In this document: positions 12,729 to 23,100 of the stretch, one piece after another
Position numbering within the stretch: the stretch's first letter is position 1
How the letters are laid out: every line of letters begins with the position of its first letter
NCBI GenBank assembly: GCA_030528665.1
Contig: JAUMYK010000002.1
Coordinates: forward strand, 9,289 to 73,288
Source of the DNA: a bacterium
GTDB lineage: Bacteria > Patescibacteria > JAEDAM01 > Absconditabacterales > Absconditicoccaceae
Direction of reading: 5' to 3'
Length of the DNA: 64,000 nt
Program-made: the position numbers and the translations under genes
Notes under the pieces: model-generated
Told to the model about the DNA's origin: nothing
Seen by the model: the letters and a program-made list of their open reading frames with translations, nothing else
Database searches by the model: none

Positions 12729-13244
12729 ATGAAAAAAAGAAATATTTTTAAGAGCTTGAGGACTTTGGTTTTCGCTCTTGTAGGACTGGTTTTGGCTGGA
12801 GGTATATTTTTTGCCTGTCAAAATCATAATGATGATACTCCTGAGAGAGATGCACTTTTGCAAGAGGGCGTGGAATATCCTATCCCTGAAAATGCAATAG
12901 TCTTAGTAGAGCCAATTAGATTTGTTCAAGAAGGGGAACTTGGTTGGTATGATACGGAGGGTAAGGGAGATCCAGTTTGGTTTGGAGGTGCAGCATTTTA
13001 TTATCTGCCAAAGGATATTAAAAACTATGAGGTATTTTCTCGCTTGATTCAAGGAGATAAAGAGGTGCCTTATACGATTTTGAAAATCACCTTAGGAGAA
13101 CAAAAAGAAGCTACAACTCTTGGTACGCCGATTGTTAATGTAGAGCTTCCTACTTCAGATGAACTTCAGGAAGTTGAAAAGATATACGCAAATACAAACT
13201 TAACAAGGCGCTTAAAAATAGAAAATTTTGTTATATCGGAATAA
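12729..13244 (+). CDS. Putative lipoprotein, unknown function
   Basis: 171 residues, ATG to TAA, no UGA. The N-terminus is basic (MKKRNIFKSLR) followed by a hydrophobic helix and a GIFFACQN segment that resembles a lipobox with Cys30, so membrane anchoring as a lipoprotein or by a signal anchor is likely. The mature part is acidic and probably beta-rich, with no recognised domain. The next gene, rseP, begins 116 nt downstream on the same strand. Confidence 0.65.
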   Translation: MKKRNIFKSLRTLVFALVGLVLAGGIFFACQNHNDDTPERDALLQEGVEYPIPENAIVLVEPIRFVQEGELGWYDTEGKGDPVWFGGAAFYYLPKDIKNYEVFSRLIQGDKEVPYTILKITLGEQKEATTLGTPIVNVELPTSDELQEVEKIYANTNLTRRLKIENFVISE

Positions 13245-13360
13245 TAAAATAAGCACTATTTTATTCTTAATTATATTTTTTTGTGGTTTTCTTCTCTTGC
13301 ATTTGGAGGTAAAATATCTACACTTTGAGTCAGGTTTTTTATTTTTTTTGAAAATGATAT

Positions 13361-14557
13361 ATGTTAGGTATTATCTTATGAATAGTGCTTTTTATGGTCT
13401 TGGTGATTTTGCATGAATTGGGGCATTTTTGGGCTGCCAAAAAATCTGGTGTGAAGGTCAAAGAGTTTGGAATCTGAATGCCTCCTAAAATTTGTACTCT
13501 CTGGACTGATAGGTCAGGGACTGATTATACGCTCAATTGGATTCCTTTGGGAGGATTTGTTTCACTCAAGGGGGAGGATGGAAGCGATCCAAATGAAGCT
13601 GATGCTCCTGATGCCTTTCAAAATGCTAAGCTCTACAAAAAATTGATTATTATTTTGGCTGGGGTGGCGATGAATTTTTTGGTTGCTTTCCTTATTTTTA
13701 CGACCCTCTTTACTATAGGAATCAAGCCAATTACTGTCTTGCCTGAGCGTATTCATGGGATTTATCCGCAGAGTTATCTGACTCCTAGTATGTCGTTTCT
13801 TGAGCAAGAGGGGCTTTTGCGTGGTAAGCTCGAGACAGGACCTGCGGTGATTGAAAATATTTTGGTAGGTGGGATTGCTGATCAGCTAAAATTGCCTTTG
13901 GGAGCGGAGATTCTTGAGGTAGATGGGCAGTCGGTTGATTCTCTGACACTTGCTTCTACGTTGCAAAACTTGGATACTCAGCAGACTCATCAGTTGTTGA
14001 TCGTAGAAGAAGGGGCAGAAAAAAGGCTGACTTTTGATTGTCAGGAGAGTTGTATGCTTGGAGTCGTGTTGACTCAATATGGTGATCTTGAGGTTTTGCC
14101 GATCAAATTTCCCTTACCTCAGGCGATGCTTGCTGCGCTCAAGGAAATTAAGTGAGAACGAAATATGACCATGGGCGCATTGGCAAATATCGGAAAGAAA
14201 CTTTTTTCATTTGATGCTCAATTGAGCAAGGAAGCTTTGCAACAGCTGACCTGACCTCTAGGAGCTGTGAAATTCGGAGAGAAGCTTTTGGATAGTTATG
14301 GATTTTTGATTTTCCTTGGTTTTGGAGGGATGCTTTCTTTGGCTCTGGCTTTTTTCAATATTTTACCGATCCCAGCGCTTGATGGAGGGAGATTTTGGAT
14401 GGTCTTGATACAGCATATTTTTAGGATCAAAAAGGAGAAATTTGCCCTGATTGATGGATGGGTAAATACGGTATTCTTTTGGTTTTTGATGCTGATTGGA
14501 TTGGTAATTTTATTGAAAGATTTAGTAGTATGGCGAGGATTGCGTTTGCCGTTTTAG
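13361..14557 (+). CDS. rseP: Site-2 intramembrane metalloprotease, RseP family
   Basis: 398 residues. The zinc motif HELGH is at residues 18-22 in the first membrane helix. The second conserved region [10 protein letters not shown] near residue 340 supplies the third ligand. A PDZ-like segment ([30 protein letters not shown]) occupies about residues 160-220. The frame is interrupted by several UGA glycines (one directly after EFGI, another before [10 protein letters not shown]), so it appears as fragments under the standard code. The start at ATG 13361 gives the usual short N-terminal helix before HExxH. Family role: cutting of transmembrane anti-sigma factors or signal-peptide remnants. Confidence 0.93.
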
Positions 14558-14571
14558 TCTGCCGTGAGTAG

Positions 14572-14593
14572 AGGACTTGATGTCCTTTTTTTA
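14572..14593 (+). terminator. Intrinsic terminator after rseP
   Basis: AGGAC-TTGAT-GTCCT is followed by eight T residues, directly after the rseP stop codon. Confidence 0.8.
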
Positions 14594-14610
14594 TTTTTGT
14601 AGGAAGAAAA

Positions 14611-15420
14611 ATGAAAAGAAAAATCTGATTTGTAGTGATGGTTTTTATTGTTTTGTTAGGAAGCAGTGTGGGTGCTTATAGCTCACAGACCGAGGGATTT
14701 ATTAGTGCTTTTGAGCGTGAGCTTGCCTCCAAAAATGCGACAGAAAAAAAACAGTATTTGCAGGCATTGTCTGCGATTTTGAGTGATCCTCAGGTACAAA
14801 AAAAATCTGAAGTGCGTATTTTGGTACAGGAACTTTTGCATTGGACTCAGTATAAATTGACTGGCAAAAAGCAGGATTTGCAGATTTCTCGTTCCTCAGA
14901 TGGGCAGTCATATATCCATTTGGCAGGGATTGATGCGGAAATCCTTAGACAGACCTGGCTTCAGTGGCATAATGATGCGAGAATTGAGCAGGGATTGCCT
15001 CCTTTGCAATATCATAGTGAATTGGAGAGATCGGCTACGCTATGGTCTGAGTATCAAGTTGCAAATGGCTATGTAGGACATAAGAGAAAAGCAGATGATG
15101 GCTATTACAATTATGCATCACTGCAGGAATGGTTTGCTGAGCTGGGGATTCGTTTTGCGAGTCCAGGTCGTGGAAGATCAGCTTTTTCTGAAAGTATGGG
15201 CTATAGAGGATATCGTTGTTCGAGTGCGGATTGTAGCTCGGCAATGATTGAGGTAACCAAAAAGACTTTTGATGCTTTTATGAGAGAGGGAGCAAATGGA
15301 GCGCATTACAAGGCGATTATGATGCCTCACTATACGCAGATGGGAGTTGGCTTTGCTATAGATCAGCAAAAAAATATGGTTTATACGACAATTCATTATG
15401 CTGCTGATATCATTAACTAA
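14611..15420 (+). CDS. Secreted CAP-domain (SCP/PR1-like) protein
   Basis: 269 residues, start ATG 14611 preceded by AGGAAG, one of the few good Shine-Dalgarno sites. A signal peptide (MKRKI, UGA-Gly at residue 6, hydrophobic core, AYS) leads to a helical region and a CAP domain from about residue 115: WLQWHNDARI, ATLWSEY, a GHKRKADDGYYNY segment, AFSESMGYRG, HYKAIMMPHYTQMGVGFA and VYTTIHYA. The CAP His and Glu residues appear present. CAP proteins bind ligands or act at surfaces; the exact role here is unknown. Two cysteines at YRCSSADC could form a disulfide. Confidence 0.85.
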
Positions 15421-15481
15421 ATCGATATCCGTGCATGTATATGATGCTAAAGTCAGACTTTTATTTTTTTTGAAAAATCTC

Positions 15482-15509
15482 TTGCATATCTATGCAAAAA
15501 CCGTAAAAG
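15482..15509 (+). promoter_or_regulatory. Putative promoter, TTGCAT-N16-TAAAAG
   Basis: TTGCAT at 15482-15487 and TAAAAG at 15504-15509 have the same 16-nt spacing as other TTGCAW promoters in the window. The site lies 34 nt before the membrane-protein gene. Confidence 0.45.
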
Positions 15510-15542
15510 GGGAGTGTATTTATATTCTAATTGCCATCTGTG

Positions 15543-15911
15543 ATGACAAAAAAAGAAAAAACTATGGGACAGAAAGTTGATGAAATGACAAATAAAATCT
15601 CTGAAGTAAGTGCAGAACTGAGTGAAAAAATTGAGGAAAAGGCTGAAGAGACCAAGAAAGTTGCACTTGGAGTAGCAAAATGGTGGAAATCTTCTTCGAC
15701 AGAGGAGTTGATTACTACGATTTTGGGAGGAATTTTGATCTTGTGGGCGCTTTGGCATTTGAGAAGTATTGTTTGGGGGATTCTTTTGCTTTTGGCTGGA
15801 GTAGCTTTGGTAACTGGTATGTTTAACTCTTATGTGAAGTCTGGGATTGATACTGTGACTAAAAAGACTAGCAAAAAAGCAAAGAAAGAAAAATCTGATA
15901 AAAAAGACTAG
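15543..15911 (+). CDS. Small membrane protein with amphipathic N-terminal helix
   Basis: 122 residues from ATG 15543; a second ATG at 15564 is possible. Residues 8-40 form a charged helix (VDEMTNKISEVSAELSEK), followed by a conserved-looking WWKSSSTEEL, two membrane helices (LGGILILWALWHL and GILLLLAGVALVTGMF) and a lysine-rich tail. The pattern recalls small CPR membrane proteins or YtxH-like stress proteins, but no family is assigned. It ends in TAG before a terminator. Confidence 0.65.
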   Translation: MTKKEKTMGQKVDEMTNKISEVSAELSEKIEEKAEETKKVALGVAKWWKSSSTEELITTILGGILILWALWHLRSIVWGILLLLAGVALVTGMFNSYVKSGIDTVTKKTSKKAKKEKSDKKD

Positions 15912-15955
15912 TTTGTTTTGTGACAGGATCACTCTAGAGAGACGCTTTTATACCT

Positions 15956-15993
15956 AAGCCGACTTATCTTTTGTGATAAGCAGGCTTTTGTTT
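15956..15993 (+). terminator. Intrinsic terminator
   Basis: AAGCC-GA-CTTATC pairs with GATAAG-CA-GGCTT and is followed by TTGTTTT. Confidence 0.75.
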
Positions 15994-16056
15994 TGAAAAT
16001 GAAAATCGGAGCAATAGAGCGTATTTTGGATTTTTAGTTTGATTGGGAAAGTGCTA

Positions 16057-16470
16057 ATGACACAGGAGGAAAGGAAAACTTTTGTCAATAATATTGTGAG
16101 ATTGATTATAGGATTGCTCCTGTTAACGACCTGTTTTCTCTATTTGCGTCAAAATCACGCTGAAAAAATTGCATTGTATTCAGGTTTTGAACTGATTTTT
16201 CAAAAAGCGGAAGTGACTTTTTACAATCTAATTGGGAAAAATTGAGATATTATTGATCAGAAATATAGATTGGAAGATCAGTATTTAGAGTTGATTCATT
16301 TGGCAGAGGAAAAGGGGTGTTCGGATGCTCAGTTTTTGTCAGAATTGCACAATACCTATGCTCAGCTCTTGGATGAAAAAAAGAGTAATATTGAGCAGTA
16401 TATCGGGAGGTATAGGATTTTGGGAAGTGAGTTTCAAAATAGGATCGAGGCAGAGCGCTGTTCCTCCTAA
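16057..16470 (+). CDS. Single-pass membrane protein with coiled coil
   Basis: 137 residues across one UGA (16243, after LIGKN). A short charged N-terminus is followed by one membrane helix (IVRLIIGLLLLTTCFLYL, residues about 15-32) and then a long charged helix (EDQYLELIHLAEEKG, ELHNTYAQLLDEKK). This single-pass plus coiled-coil layout resembles LemA- or FtsL/DivIC-like proteins, but no signature supports a name. It ends 33 nt before the deoxynucleotidase gene and may be co-transcribed with it. Confidence 0.6.
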
Positions 16471-16503
16471 ATGCAAGTTTTAATGTATTGAAGTAAAACA
16501 TAT

Positions 16504-17118
16504 ATGATTATTGGAGTAGATATTGATGAAGTATTATCTGAGACCTTGGACTATGTCCTTGCTTATCATAATTACCAGATCAAGGGGCTTCCATTGCAGA
16601 GACAGGATATGGTCGAGTATTATATCCCGAGTGTTCCTGGATTTGAGCAGATAGAAAAGCAGGATGCAGTCAGTTTTTTTACTGATGGAATGTTGGATCC
16701 GCATCGTGGAGAAGGTTTACAGCCAGTTGAGGGTGCGAGAGCGGTCTTGGAAAAGGCGAAGGAAGCAGGGCATCGTTTGATTGCGATCACAGCGAGGGGA
16801 CCTTTGGTACAGGAGGCAACGCTGGCTTGGATGCAGGAGTATTATGGAGATTTGTTTGATGAGGTGGTATTTTGTAATTATCATGATTCTTCTTATCCTC
16901 AGCAGACCAAGCAAGAGGTATGCCATAATCGTGGAGTAGAAGTGATGGTCGATGATAATTTGCATTATGCAAGGGATTTGGCAAAGGCTGGGATTCCTGT
17001 ATATCTGATAGATCGTCCGTGGAATCAGCAGTATCGTCCAGAGAGTGATTTGGGTATCAAAAAGGTTGTGAGTCGAGCAGAGATTGATTTTGCGGTGTTG
17101 CCAGCTTTTGGAGTTTAA
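16504..17118 (+). CDS. 5'(3')-deoxyribonucleotidase-type HAD phosphatase
   Basis: 204 residues, no UGA. HAD motif I is IIGVDIDEVL (Asp6, Asp8) directly at the N-terminus, motif II is IAITARGP (Thr near 97), and motif III/IV is the VMVDDNLHYA segment near residue 150 with a double Asp. A KxxVCHxRGVEVMVDD stretch matches the NT5C-type 5'-nucleotidase group. Predicted reaction: dephosphorylation of (deoxy)nucleoside monophosphates for pool control. It is followed by a terminator. Confidence 0.8.
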   Translation: MIIGVDIDEVLSETLDYVLAYHNYQIKGLPLQRQDMVEYYIPSVPGFEQIEKQDAVSFFTDGMLDPHRGEGLQPVEGARAVLEKAKEAGHRLIAITARGPLVQEATLAWMQEYYGDLFDEVVFCNYHDSSYPQQTKQEVCHNRGVEVMVDDNLHYARDLAKAGIPVYLIDRPWNQQYRPESDLGIKKVVSRAEIDFAVLPAFGV

Positions 17119-17174
17119 GTATTATATAGGATATGTTGTAGTTTTCTGTGGTTTGTTTGTCATAAGAAAAAAAG

Positions 17175-17207
17175 AAAAGCCTGAATGTTGAGTTCAGACT
17201 TTTTTTG
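17175..17207 (+). terminator. Intrinsic terminator
   Basis: AAGCCTGAA pairs with TTCAGACTT (one G-U) and is followed by seven T residues. Confidence 0.75.
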
Positions 17208-17580
17208 ATAGTTGTTATTCTGAGGTTGTTTTGTTTGTTATTCCGGACTTGATCCAGAATCTCCACTTTGATGAATAAAGGAGGCGTTTCGCCCTCTTTA
17301 AACCACCCGACTCATTTTTTGAGCGCAAAATCCCGCATCGGAGTGCGGGACATGATCCCGCAAAAATGTTTTCTCCAGTAGTGCAAGTAAGTAAACTTGT
17401 TTCTCACGAACAAACTACGAAAGCTCACTCCCTCCCACTTCGTGGGTTCCGGGGTCGTTCGCTAGAGTTTTTCCTGACTTTCAAGGGAGCCTACGGAACT
17501 TGCTTGTACTGGAGGGGGATTTCTCTTGTTATTTGGGGGAAGGGCAGGGGGAAATTAGTAGAGTATAGATTCTTATTTAC
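17208..17580. repeat. Gene-free stretch with dispersed repeats
   Basis: This stretch holds a TTCCGGACTTGATCC-type palindromic repeat (17230-17255), a CCCGCATC/GTGCGGGAC hairpin (17330-17352) and a unit at 17432-17516 that recurs at 30805-30889 (core AGCCTACGGAACTTGCT). An open frame across it has no coding character. It resembles a graveyard of miniature mobile or REP-like elements. Confidence 0.6.
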
Positions 17581-17623
17581 AAAAAAGCCCGCAGAAAAGA
17601 CTCTTTTTCTCTCTTGCGGACTT
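17581..17623 (-). terminator. Intrinsic terminator for the minus-strand gene
   Basis: On the minus strand AAGTCCGCA pairs with TGCGGGCTT and is followed by a U-tract. It lies 17 nt after the stop of the Cys-rich secreted protein gene. Confidence 0.75.
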
Positions 17624-17639
17624 AGTTTTGGGATAGGAT

Positions 17640-18401
17640 TTATCCGAGGACTGAGCTGAGATATATCCCAATATACCTTGTAGCTAGGTCATTACTGATT
17701 GTGAAATTTTCTATAAGCGTTTTGATTTTTGCTTGAGTAGCTGGTTGTGTAGCTTTGATTTTTTTTGCAAGTCCATCAAGTACTGCGATATTTTTTGCTC
17801 CAAGTGCATCCTTGGCAAGCTCGAGTTCGATCAAGCCTATCGCTGCAATTGTGGTAGATGGAGTAGTTGGAGATATGGCTTGTGGAGCTGGGGCTGTGTT
17901 TGTGGTTGTTGCAGGCGGTGTTGTTGTAGGGTTTGGAATACATTTTGTCTCTCAGAGATTCCAGTGGTATCCTGGTTTGCAGATGCAGCTTTTGTCGTTA
18001 TCGTATGGGGATTGATATGCTCCTGCCCCAAAAGCTTGTTCACAGCTCTTGCCTCGGTATCTTCCCTCAAGGTCTCTGTCTTCATCAAAATTGGAGTCTA
18101 CATCTTGTATAGTGCAACTTTTTCCATTGCTAAAGGTAATAGTATCTCCATCATCAAAATAGGTATTTTTCCCAAAATGGGCAGTTACATATTGTCCTGT
18201 TTGTTGTTTTAACTCTGGGCAGTTGAGGAAGCTGATCTCAAAAGGACCAAAATCGTTATTGAAGATGAGTGCTTTATTGCCTTGAACTTCTTCTACTAGA
18301 AAGCTTGCTAAAGTTGGTGGCATCATAGCAGAGGTTCCCATTAGACTCAAGAGTGCTATGCTAGTACCAATACTGAAAAAATGTATCAGGTTTTTTTTCA
18401 T
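17640..18401 (-). CDS. Secreted Cys-containing protein, unknown function
   Basis: 253 residues, start ATG 18399-18401 (MKKNLIHFF) with a signal peptide to about residue 32. The middle (residues 35-140) contains six or so cysteines, an acidic SNFDEDRDLEGRY patch and an ACQ-less CICKPGYHW ending that recalls EGF-like spacing. A UGA glycine (near 17951) leads into a Thr/Pro-rich linker (NPTTTPPATT) and a C-terminal helical domain of about 65 residues. The protein is likely exported and surface-displayed. The family is not recognised. Confidence 0.75.
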
Positions 18402-18507
18402 TTTTTCTTGATAAAAGGATAAATACTTACTTGTAGCTATTCTTAAGGATAATGCAAATGATTCTGTCTTTTGGGAGATAGATGGGAATGGAAGTGAGAG
18501 TAGGAGC

Positions 18508-18894
18508 TTAATATTTGATGCGGAGGAGTTCGTATTTGACTGGGTAGTGGGCAAGATAGTTTTTGATGAGGAGTTCGTTTCTATTGAGTTGAGAGTTTCC
18601 GCTTTTGATCTCAAGAAAAATGATGTCTTTGAGCTTGCCCTGCGAGAGACCGTCAAATACGACATAGTCTACGCCTTTGCCCAAAAATACAATATCTTTG
18701 GTATGATAGGGGAATTCTGGGAGGAGGGGAGTGAGTTTTTCGGTGACTTCTCAGAGGATGGTGCTGCGAGACTGGCGTACTGCAGTTTTTCTGAGTTGAG
18801 CGATTTTTTGATGAAATCTGAGGGTGGCGATGAGATAGGCAATCAAGGCAGAACCGAGGGCTACGAGGAGCAGTGGGATAAAATCAGTTTTCAT
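18508..18894 (-). CDS. Holliday-junction-resolvase-related endonuclease-like protein (COG4741 type)
   Basis: 128 residues, ATG 18892-18894 to TAA, one UGA glycine near residue 48. An N-terminal membrane helix (residues 5-25) is followed by a coiled stretch and the domain core: VDYVVFDGLSQGKL, then IIFLEIKSGNSQLNRNE. This matches the D-(x)n-E-x-K nuclease-fold signature of the Holliday-junction-resolvase-related family, with Asp, Glu and Lys retained. Role unknown; it may act in DNA processing at the membrane. The plus-strand open frame over the same region lacks coding features. Confidence 0.8.
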
Positions 18895-19029
18895 TTTTTT
18901 ATGTAATTTAAAGAATGCTCAGTATAACTATTTATTTCTCTTTGTCAAAACTTTTTATGACAAATTTTATTCTTGATTTGCAAGGAAAATTCGCTACAAG
19001 TAAGCTATTTGTCTCCTAACCCTTATGTG

Positions 19030-19491
19030 ATGAGCGTGATTGCTAAAAATAAAAGAGCTACTTTTGACTATCAGATCGAAAAAGAGTATCAAGCCTGAAT
19101 TGTTTTGAAGGGATTTGAGGTCAAGGCTGTTAAAACGGGGCATATCAATATTCAGAATGCAGTTGTGACCTTAGATAAGCAGGAATTATGGCTTTACAAT
19201 ATGGATATTCCGTTGTATGAAAAGACTTCTCCGATCCTCGCACCCCATTATCAGGCAAAGGGGAAGAGAAAGCTTTTGTTGCATAAGAGGGAGATTGCTA
19301 AGATTGCAGCTGCTTTGGACAAGCCAGGTATGGTGCTTTTGGCATTAGAAGTTATTGTAAGCAAGTGAGGATTTATCAAGGTAAAGCTGGGGCTAGGGAA
19401 GTTGTTTAAAAAAGTAGAGAAAAAGCAGATACTCAAGGAGAGAGCTGTTAAAAAACAAATGGATAGGGAGATTGCTCAGTTGAGAGGCTAG
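19030..19491 (+). CDS. smpB: SsrA-binding protein SmpB
   Basis: 153 residues, start ATG 19030. The SmpB core is present: [48 protein letters not shown], and a basic tail with a KKQMDREI helix. UGA encodes Gly in the EAGI-like turn (near 19097) and again before FIKVKLGLGK. SmpB carries tmRNA to stalled ribosomes. No tmRNA was found in the window. Ribosome rescue would be needed for any nonstop mRNA, for example the tldD transcript described below. Confidence 0.95.
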
Positions 19492-19529
19492 AGTGAAGTT
19501 TTACTCTTAATGTTGAATTTTTGGAATTC

Positions 19530-20117
19530 ATGATGGAAATAGTATACAAGCAGGGGATTTGTTATGCTAAGGCGGAAGTGAGAGAGGGGAAGGTCAGGTT
19601 GATTATTCCAGTATCTCAGCAAGGGAATGAGGATTTTCTCCGTAGAATGCAGGCTTTGGGTGCGAAGCTTCAGCACAAGCTCGATAAAAAGCAAAAAAAT
19701 CAGATTTTTACTTCTGAGTGAGTCCTGCTTTTTGGAGAGAGGGTGTCTTTGGGTGATTTGCCTCAGCTGGAGGAAAAGTGTGAATGGGAGCGTTTTTTTG
19801 CTGAAGAGTTGTTTGCCTATGCGGATCCCTTATTGCAAAAATATGCACAGCAGCTGGGATTTTCTCAGATTCCACTGCGTATTAGGCTGGTAAAGAGTAA
19901 ATGGGGGTCTTGCAGTTATGACAATCGTATTATGCTCAATCAGCAACTGGTGCATCTGCCTACGAGATTGATTCAGTATGTGGTGGTGCATGAGGCTTGT
20001 CATCTGATTGAAAAAAACCACGCTCCTGGGTTTTGGCAGTTGGTAGCGTGATTTTTGCCTCAGTATAAAGTGTTGAGAAAAGAGCTTAGAAATCAGATTG
20101 TGATGGATGGGAAATAG
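19530..20117 (+). CDS. YgjP-type metallopeptidase (M48-like, WSS/DUF45)
   Basis: 195 residues from the double ATG at 19530. A C-terminal zinc motif HEACH near residue 155, LVKSKWGSCS near residue 122 and a histidine in KNHAPGFW match the YgjP/WLM DUF45 family. UGA encodes Gly at 19719 (FTSEG) and near the end (VAGFLPQY). The gene stops at TAG 20115-20117, so its last 32 nt overlap the convergent 3' end of the RND exporter gene. Peptidase activity is inferred from the fold; the substrate is unknown. Confidence 0.88.
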
Positions 20118-23100
20118 TGAGGTCACGAATACCTGTTTTGCTTCGTTTGTCATGGAGAAATTGGTTGTCCTCGCTTGTCCAAAAGCTATAGAGATTGCCT
20201 GCGATATAGAAGATATATCCTAGGGTAAGGAGGATGAGCTGTGCTTGTGTGATAAGTTCAGGACTGATGCCAAGGAGGCTTAAGGATCGAGATCCGAGAA
20301 ATGCAATCAGGATTGGACTCAGAAAGAGTCAGATTTTTAGTGCAATTCTTTTAAGCATTTTGGCTGGAGAAGCGGGACTATGATCTATGCGATAGCTTTC
20401 AATGTTGATGAGTTTTTGTCTTCGGCTGGTTTTCCCTGTGGAGCTAGCTTTCATCTCTGCGGCGATGAGAAAGATGCTTCCCACGATGAGGAATGCTATA
20501 GTAGCGCTTTTGCTATAGAGGTTTTCCCAGAGTGAGACTCTCATGAGGATGCTGATCAGATAACAGCTAGCGAGCATTAGGAGCAATGCTAAGAGGAGGA
20601 GAAAAGGTTTGATAACGGCTCTTTTGATAAGGAGTTTGAGTTTGTCTTGGTCATGGTAGAGTGCTGGCACAGAAAAGAGTGTCATAAAGGTCGCAATACT
20701 CAGCCCAAACATAATGGTGTAGGCAAGTGGTGCAAAGAAGCCATCGCTTGTGAGGGTTGAGAGTCCGATCACGGTTGTGAGTGTGGTACTTAAAATGGGT
20801 TTAAGTCTGGATTTTGCACTTTCTTTTATTGCTTGTGATCTGGTTTCTCAGTGTTTTTGGTTTTCATTTGCGGTATCAATCAGGATGATGGCATTGTTGA
20901 CCACGATACCTGTGAGTGCGACAAAACCGATCATAAACATCATAGAATAGGGATGACCTGTAATGAGCATACCATAGGTTGCACCTGTGAATCCCATTAT
21001 GATACTATAGCTAATGATCAATGGCTGACTATAACTATTGAATTGGAGTACCAAGATTGCAAAGATAATGATCAAGGAGAAGAAAAAGGCTCCTATAATC
21101 GCTATTAGTAGATCAGCATTTTCTTGCGTTTCTCAGCCTTTTTCATAGCTGATGCCTGCTGGGAAATCGTAGCTTTCTGCAAAGGCGTAGAGCTGTGCGT
21201 TGATGAGTTCGGCTTTGATGTTTTTGTGGAGGTCGGAGCCGATGGTGATTGTGATGTTGCCTTTTTCTCTGGAGATGGTACTGATTGCTGGTTTAAAGAC
21301 ATAGTCTCAAAGTGTTCCAAGTGTTATTTTGCCTACTGGAGTATTGATAATGCTATTCATAAGTTGTTCTGGAGATGCCTGATCTGAGAAGTTTGCGTAT
21401 TTGAGCGAGATGTCGTAGCTCTCATCTTGGACTTTAAGACTTCCAGCTTGGAGACCATTGAGTGCTAAGTACAGTTCAGGAGTGATCATTTTTGGGGTAA
21501 GGTTGAGAAGTGCTAGTTTCTCTTTATTGAGTTGGAAGACAAATTGTCAGGCTCCTTCTTCACTAGAGCTTTTGACATTTTTGGTTCCCGGAAGCGATGC
21601 AAGGTACTCTTTGAAATCTCTGGCAACTTTAGTTAGAGTATCTAATTGGCTATTATTTTCTGCTAGGAGTTTTATTCCAATAGTACTTCCTCATTGAGGT
21701 CAGTCTTTGTCTACTGCTACGGTAACTTGAAAACCTTTGGTCATAAAAGTCTGAAATTGTTGAGCGAGTTCACTTTCGATTTGGAAGCTTGATCTTTTTC
21801 TCTCTGACTGAGGGAGGATGCGAATTGTTACAGTAATGGTATTGTTTTTGACTTTGGCAACATAATTTCTTAGCTCTGGAAGCTGTGCGAGGAGGGTATC
21901 AATATGAGGGAGCTGCTCTTTGGTAGTATCGTGCTGGAGACCTGATTTGCCTGCGAGCGTGATCGAGAGGTATTCATTGTCTGCAGCTGGCATCATAATA
22001 AAACCGATATGTGGACTGATAAATATTAAGGTTGCCAAAAAGATGATCAAGGGGATCAGGATCATAGTGATTCTATTATGTGCTGATTTGAGGATGTGCT
22101 TACTCTTTTGGCTGTATCGGTAATTGAGGCGAGAGAGGAGGCGGTGGTTTCGGCTTTCAGTTTGCTGGGAAGGGATTGAGGAGTTTGCGGTTTTATGTTT
22201 TCTTTCCTCTTGGAGGAGGAGTTGGAGGGAGGGGTTGAGGAGGGCTTCGGTATCAGGGTTTGCGTGATAGTGGTCAGGATTTTTTCTACTTTTGAAAAAG
22301 AGGCTGGGAGTGATTGTCAGAGAAATGAAGAGTGAGGCGATCAAGGTAATGAAAATCGTGATCGGAATATAGGCAAGGAATGCGCCCATCACTCCAGGTA
22401 GGCTCATCATTGGCAGAAAAACGACTACGGTGGTAGCGGTACCTGAGATGAGAGAATTTTTGTAGGTTTTGACTGCTAAAAGTGCGGCATAAAGAGGGCG
22501 ATATCCGAGTTTGATGTTTTCGTTGGCTCCTTGGATGATTACTGTAGCGGTATCAACAGCGATTCCTAAACAGATAATGAGTGAAAAATTGGTCAGGAAA
22601 TTCATCGTATAGCCCAAACTATTGAGTACAAAGAAGGTGATGAAAAAAGCAAGGGGAATCGAGATTGTAGCCAAAAAAGATTCAAGCCCTCAGACAAAGA
22701 ACCATACAATCGCAAACACGATCATTAGGGTAGTGATCATATTGATTGCGAGATTGGTATAATCTTCACGAAGAATTTCACCAAGATCAAGCGTATAAAA
22801 ACTTTTGATCCCTTGGTAGCTGGATTTTTGGAGTTCTGCTTCAATCAGTTTTTTGGTTGTTTTTGAGGCTGAGAGGATGCTTGTTCCTGAGCGTTTATTG
22901 AAAGTAAGATTGAGTGCAGCTTTTCCGATGGCTTTTGGCTGGGATTCGGTGGTTCAGATTACAAGCGAGCTGTCTTGGTCATAATGCAGTTTGATCTCTG
23001 CAAGCTGATCAAGACGAATGGTTTTTCAGGTATTAAGAGGAATCTGGAGAGATTTGAGGTCTTGGAGGTCTTTGAATGTTCCATCGATTCTAAAGGAGTA

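Noticed and set aside
17366..17659. Plus-strand ORF of about 97 codons
   Set aside because: It spans dispersed repeats and a minus-strand terminator and has no family-like sequence.
18547..18906. Plus-strand ORF of 119 codons
   Set aside because: The opposite strand encodes the Holliday-junction-resolvase-related motifs; the plus ORF is its shadow.
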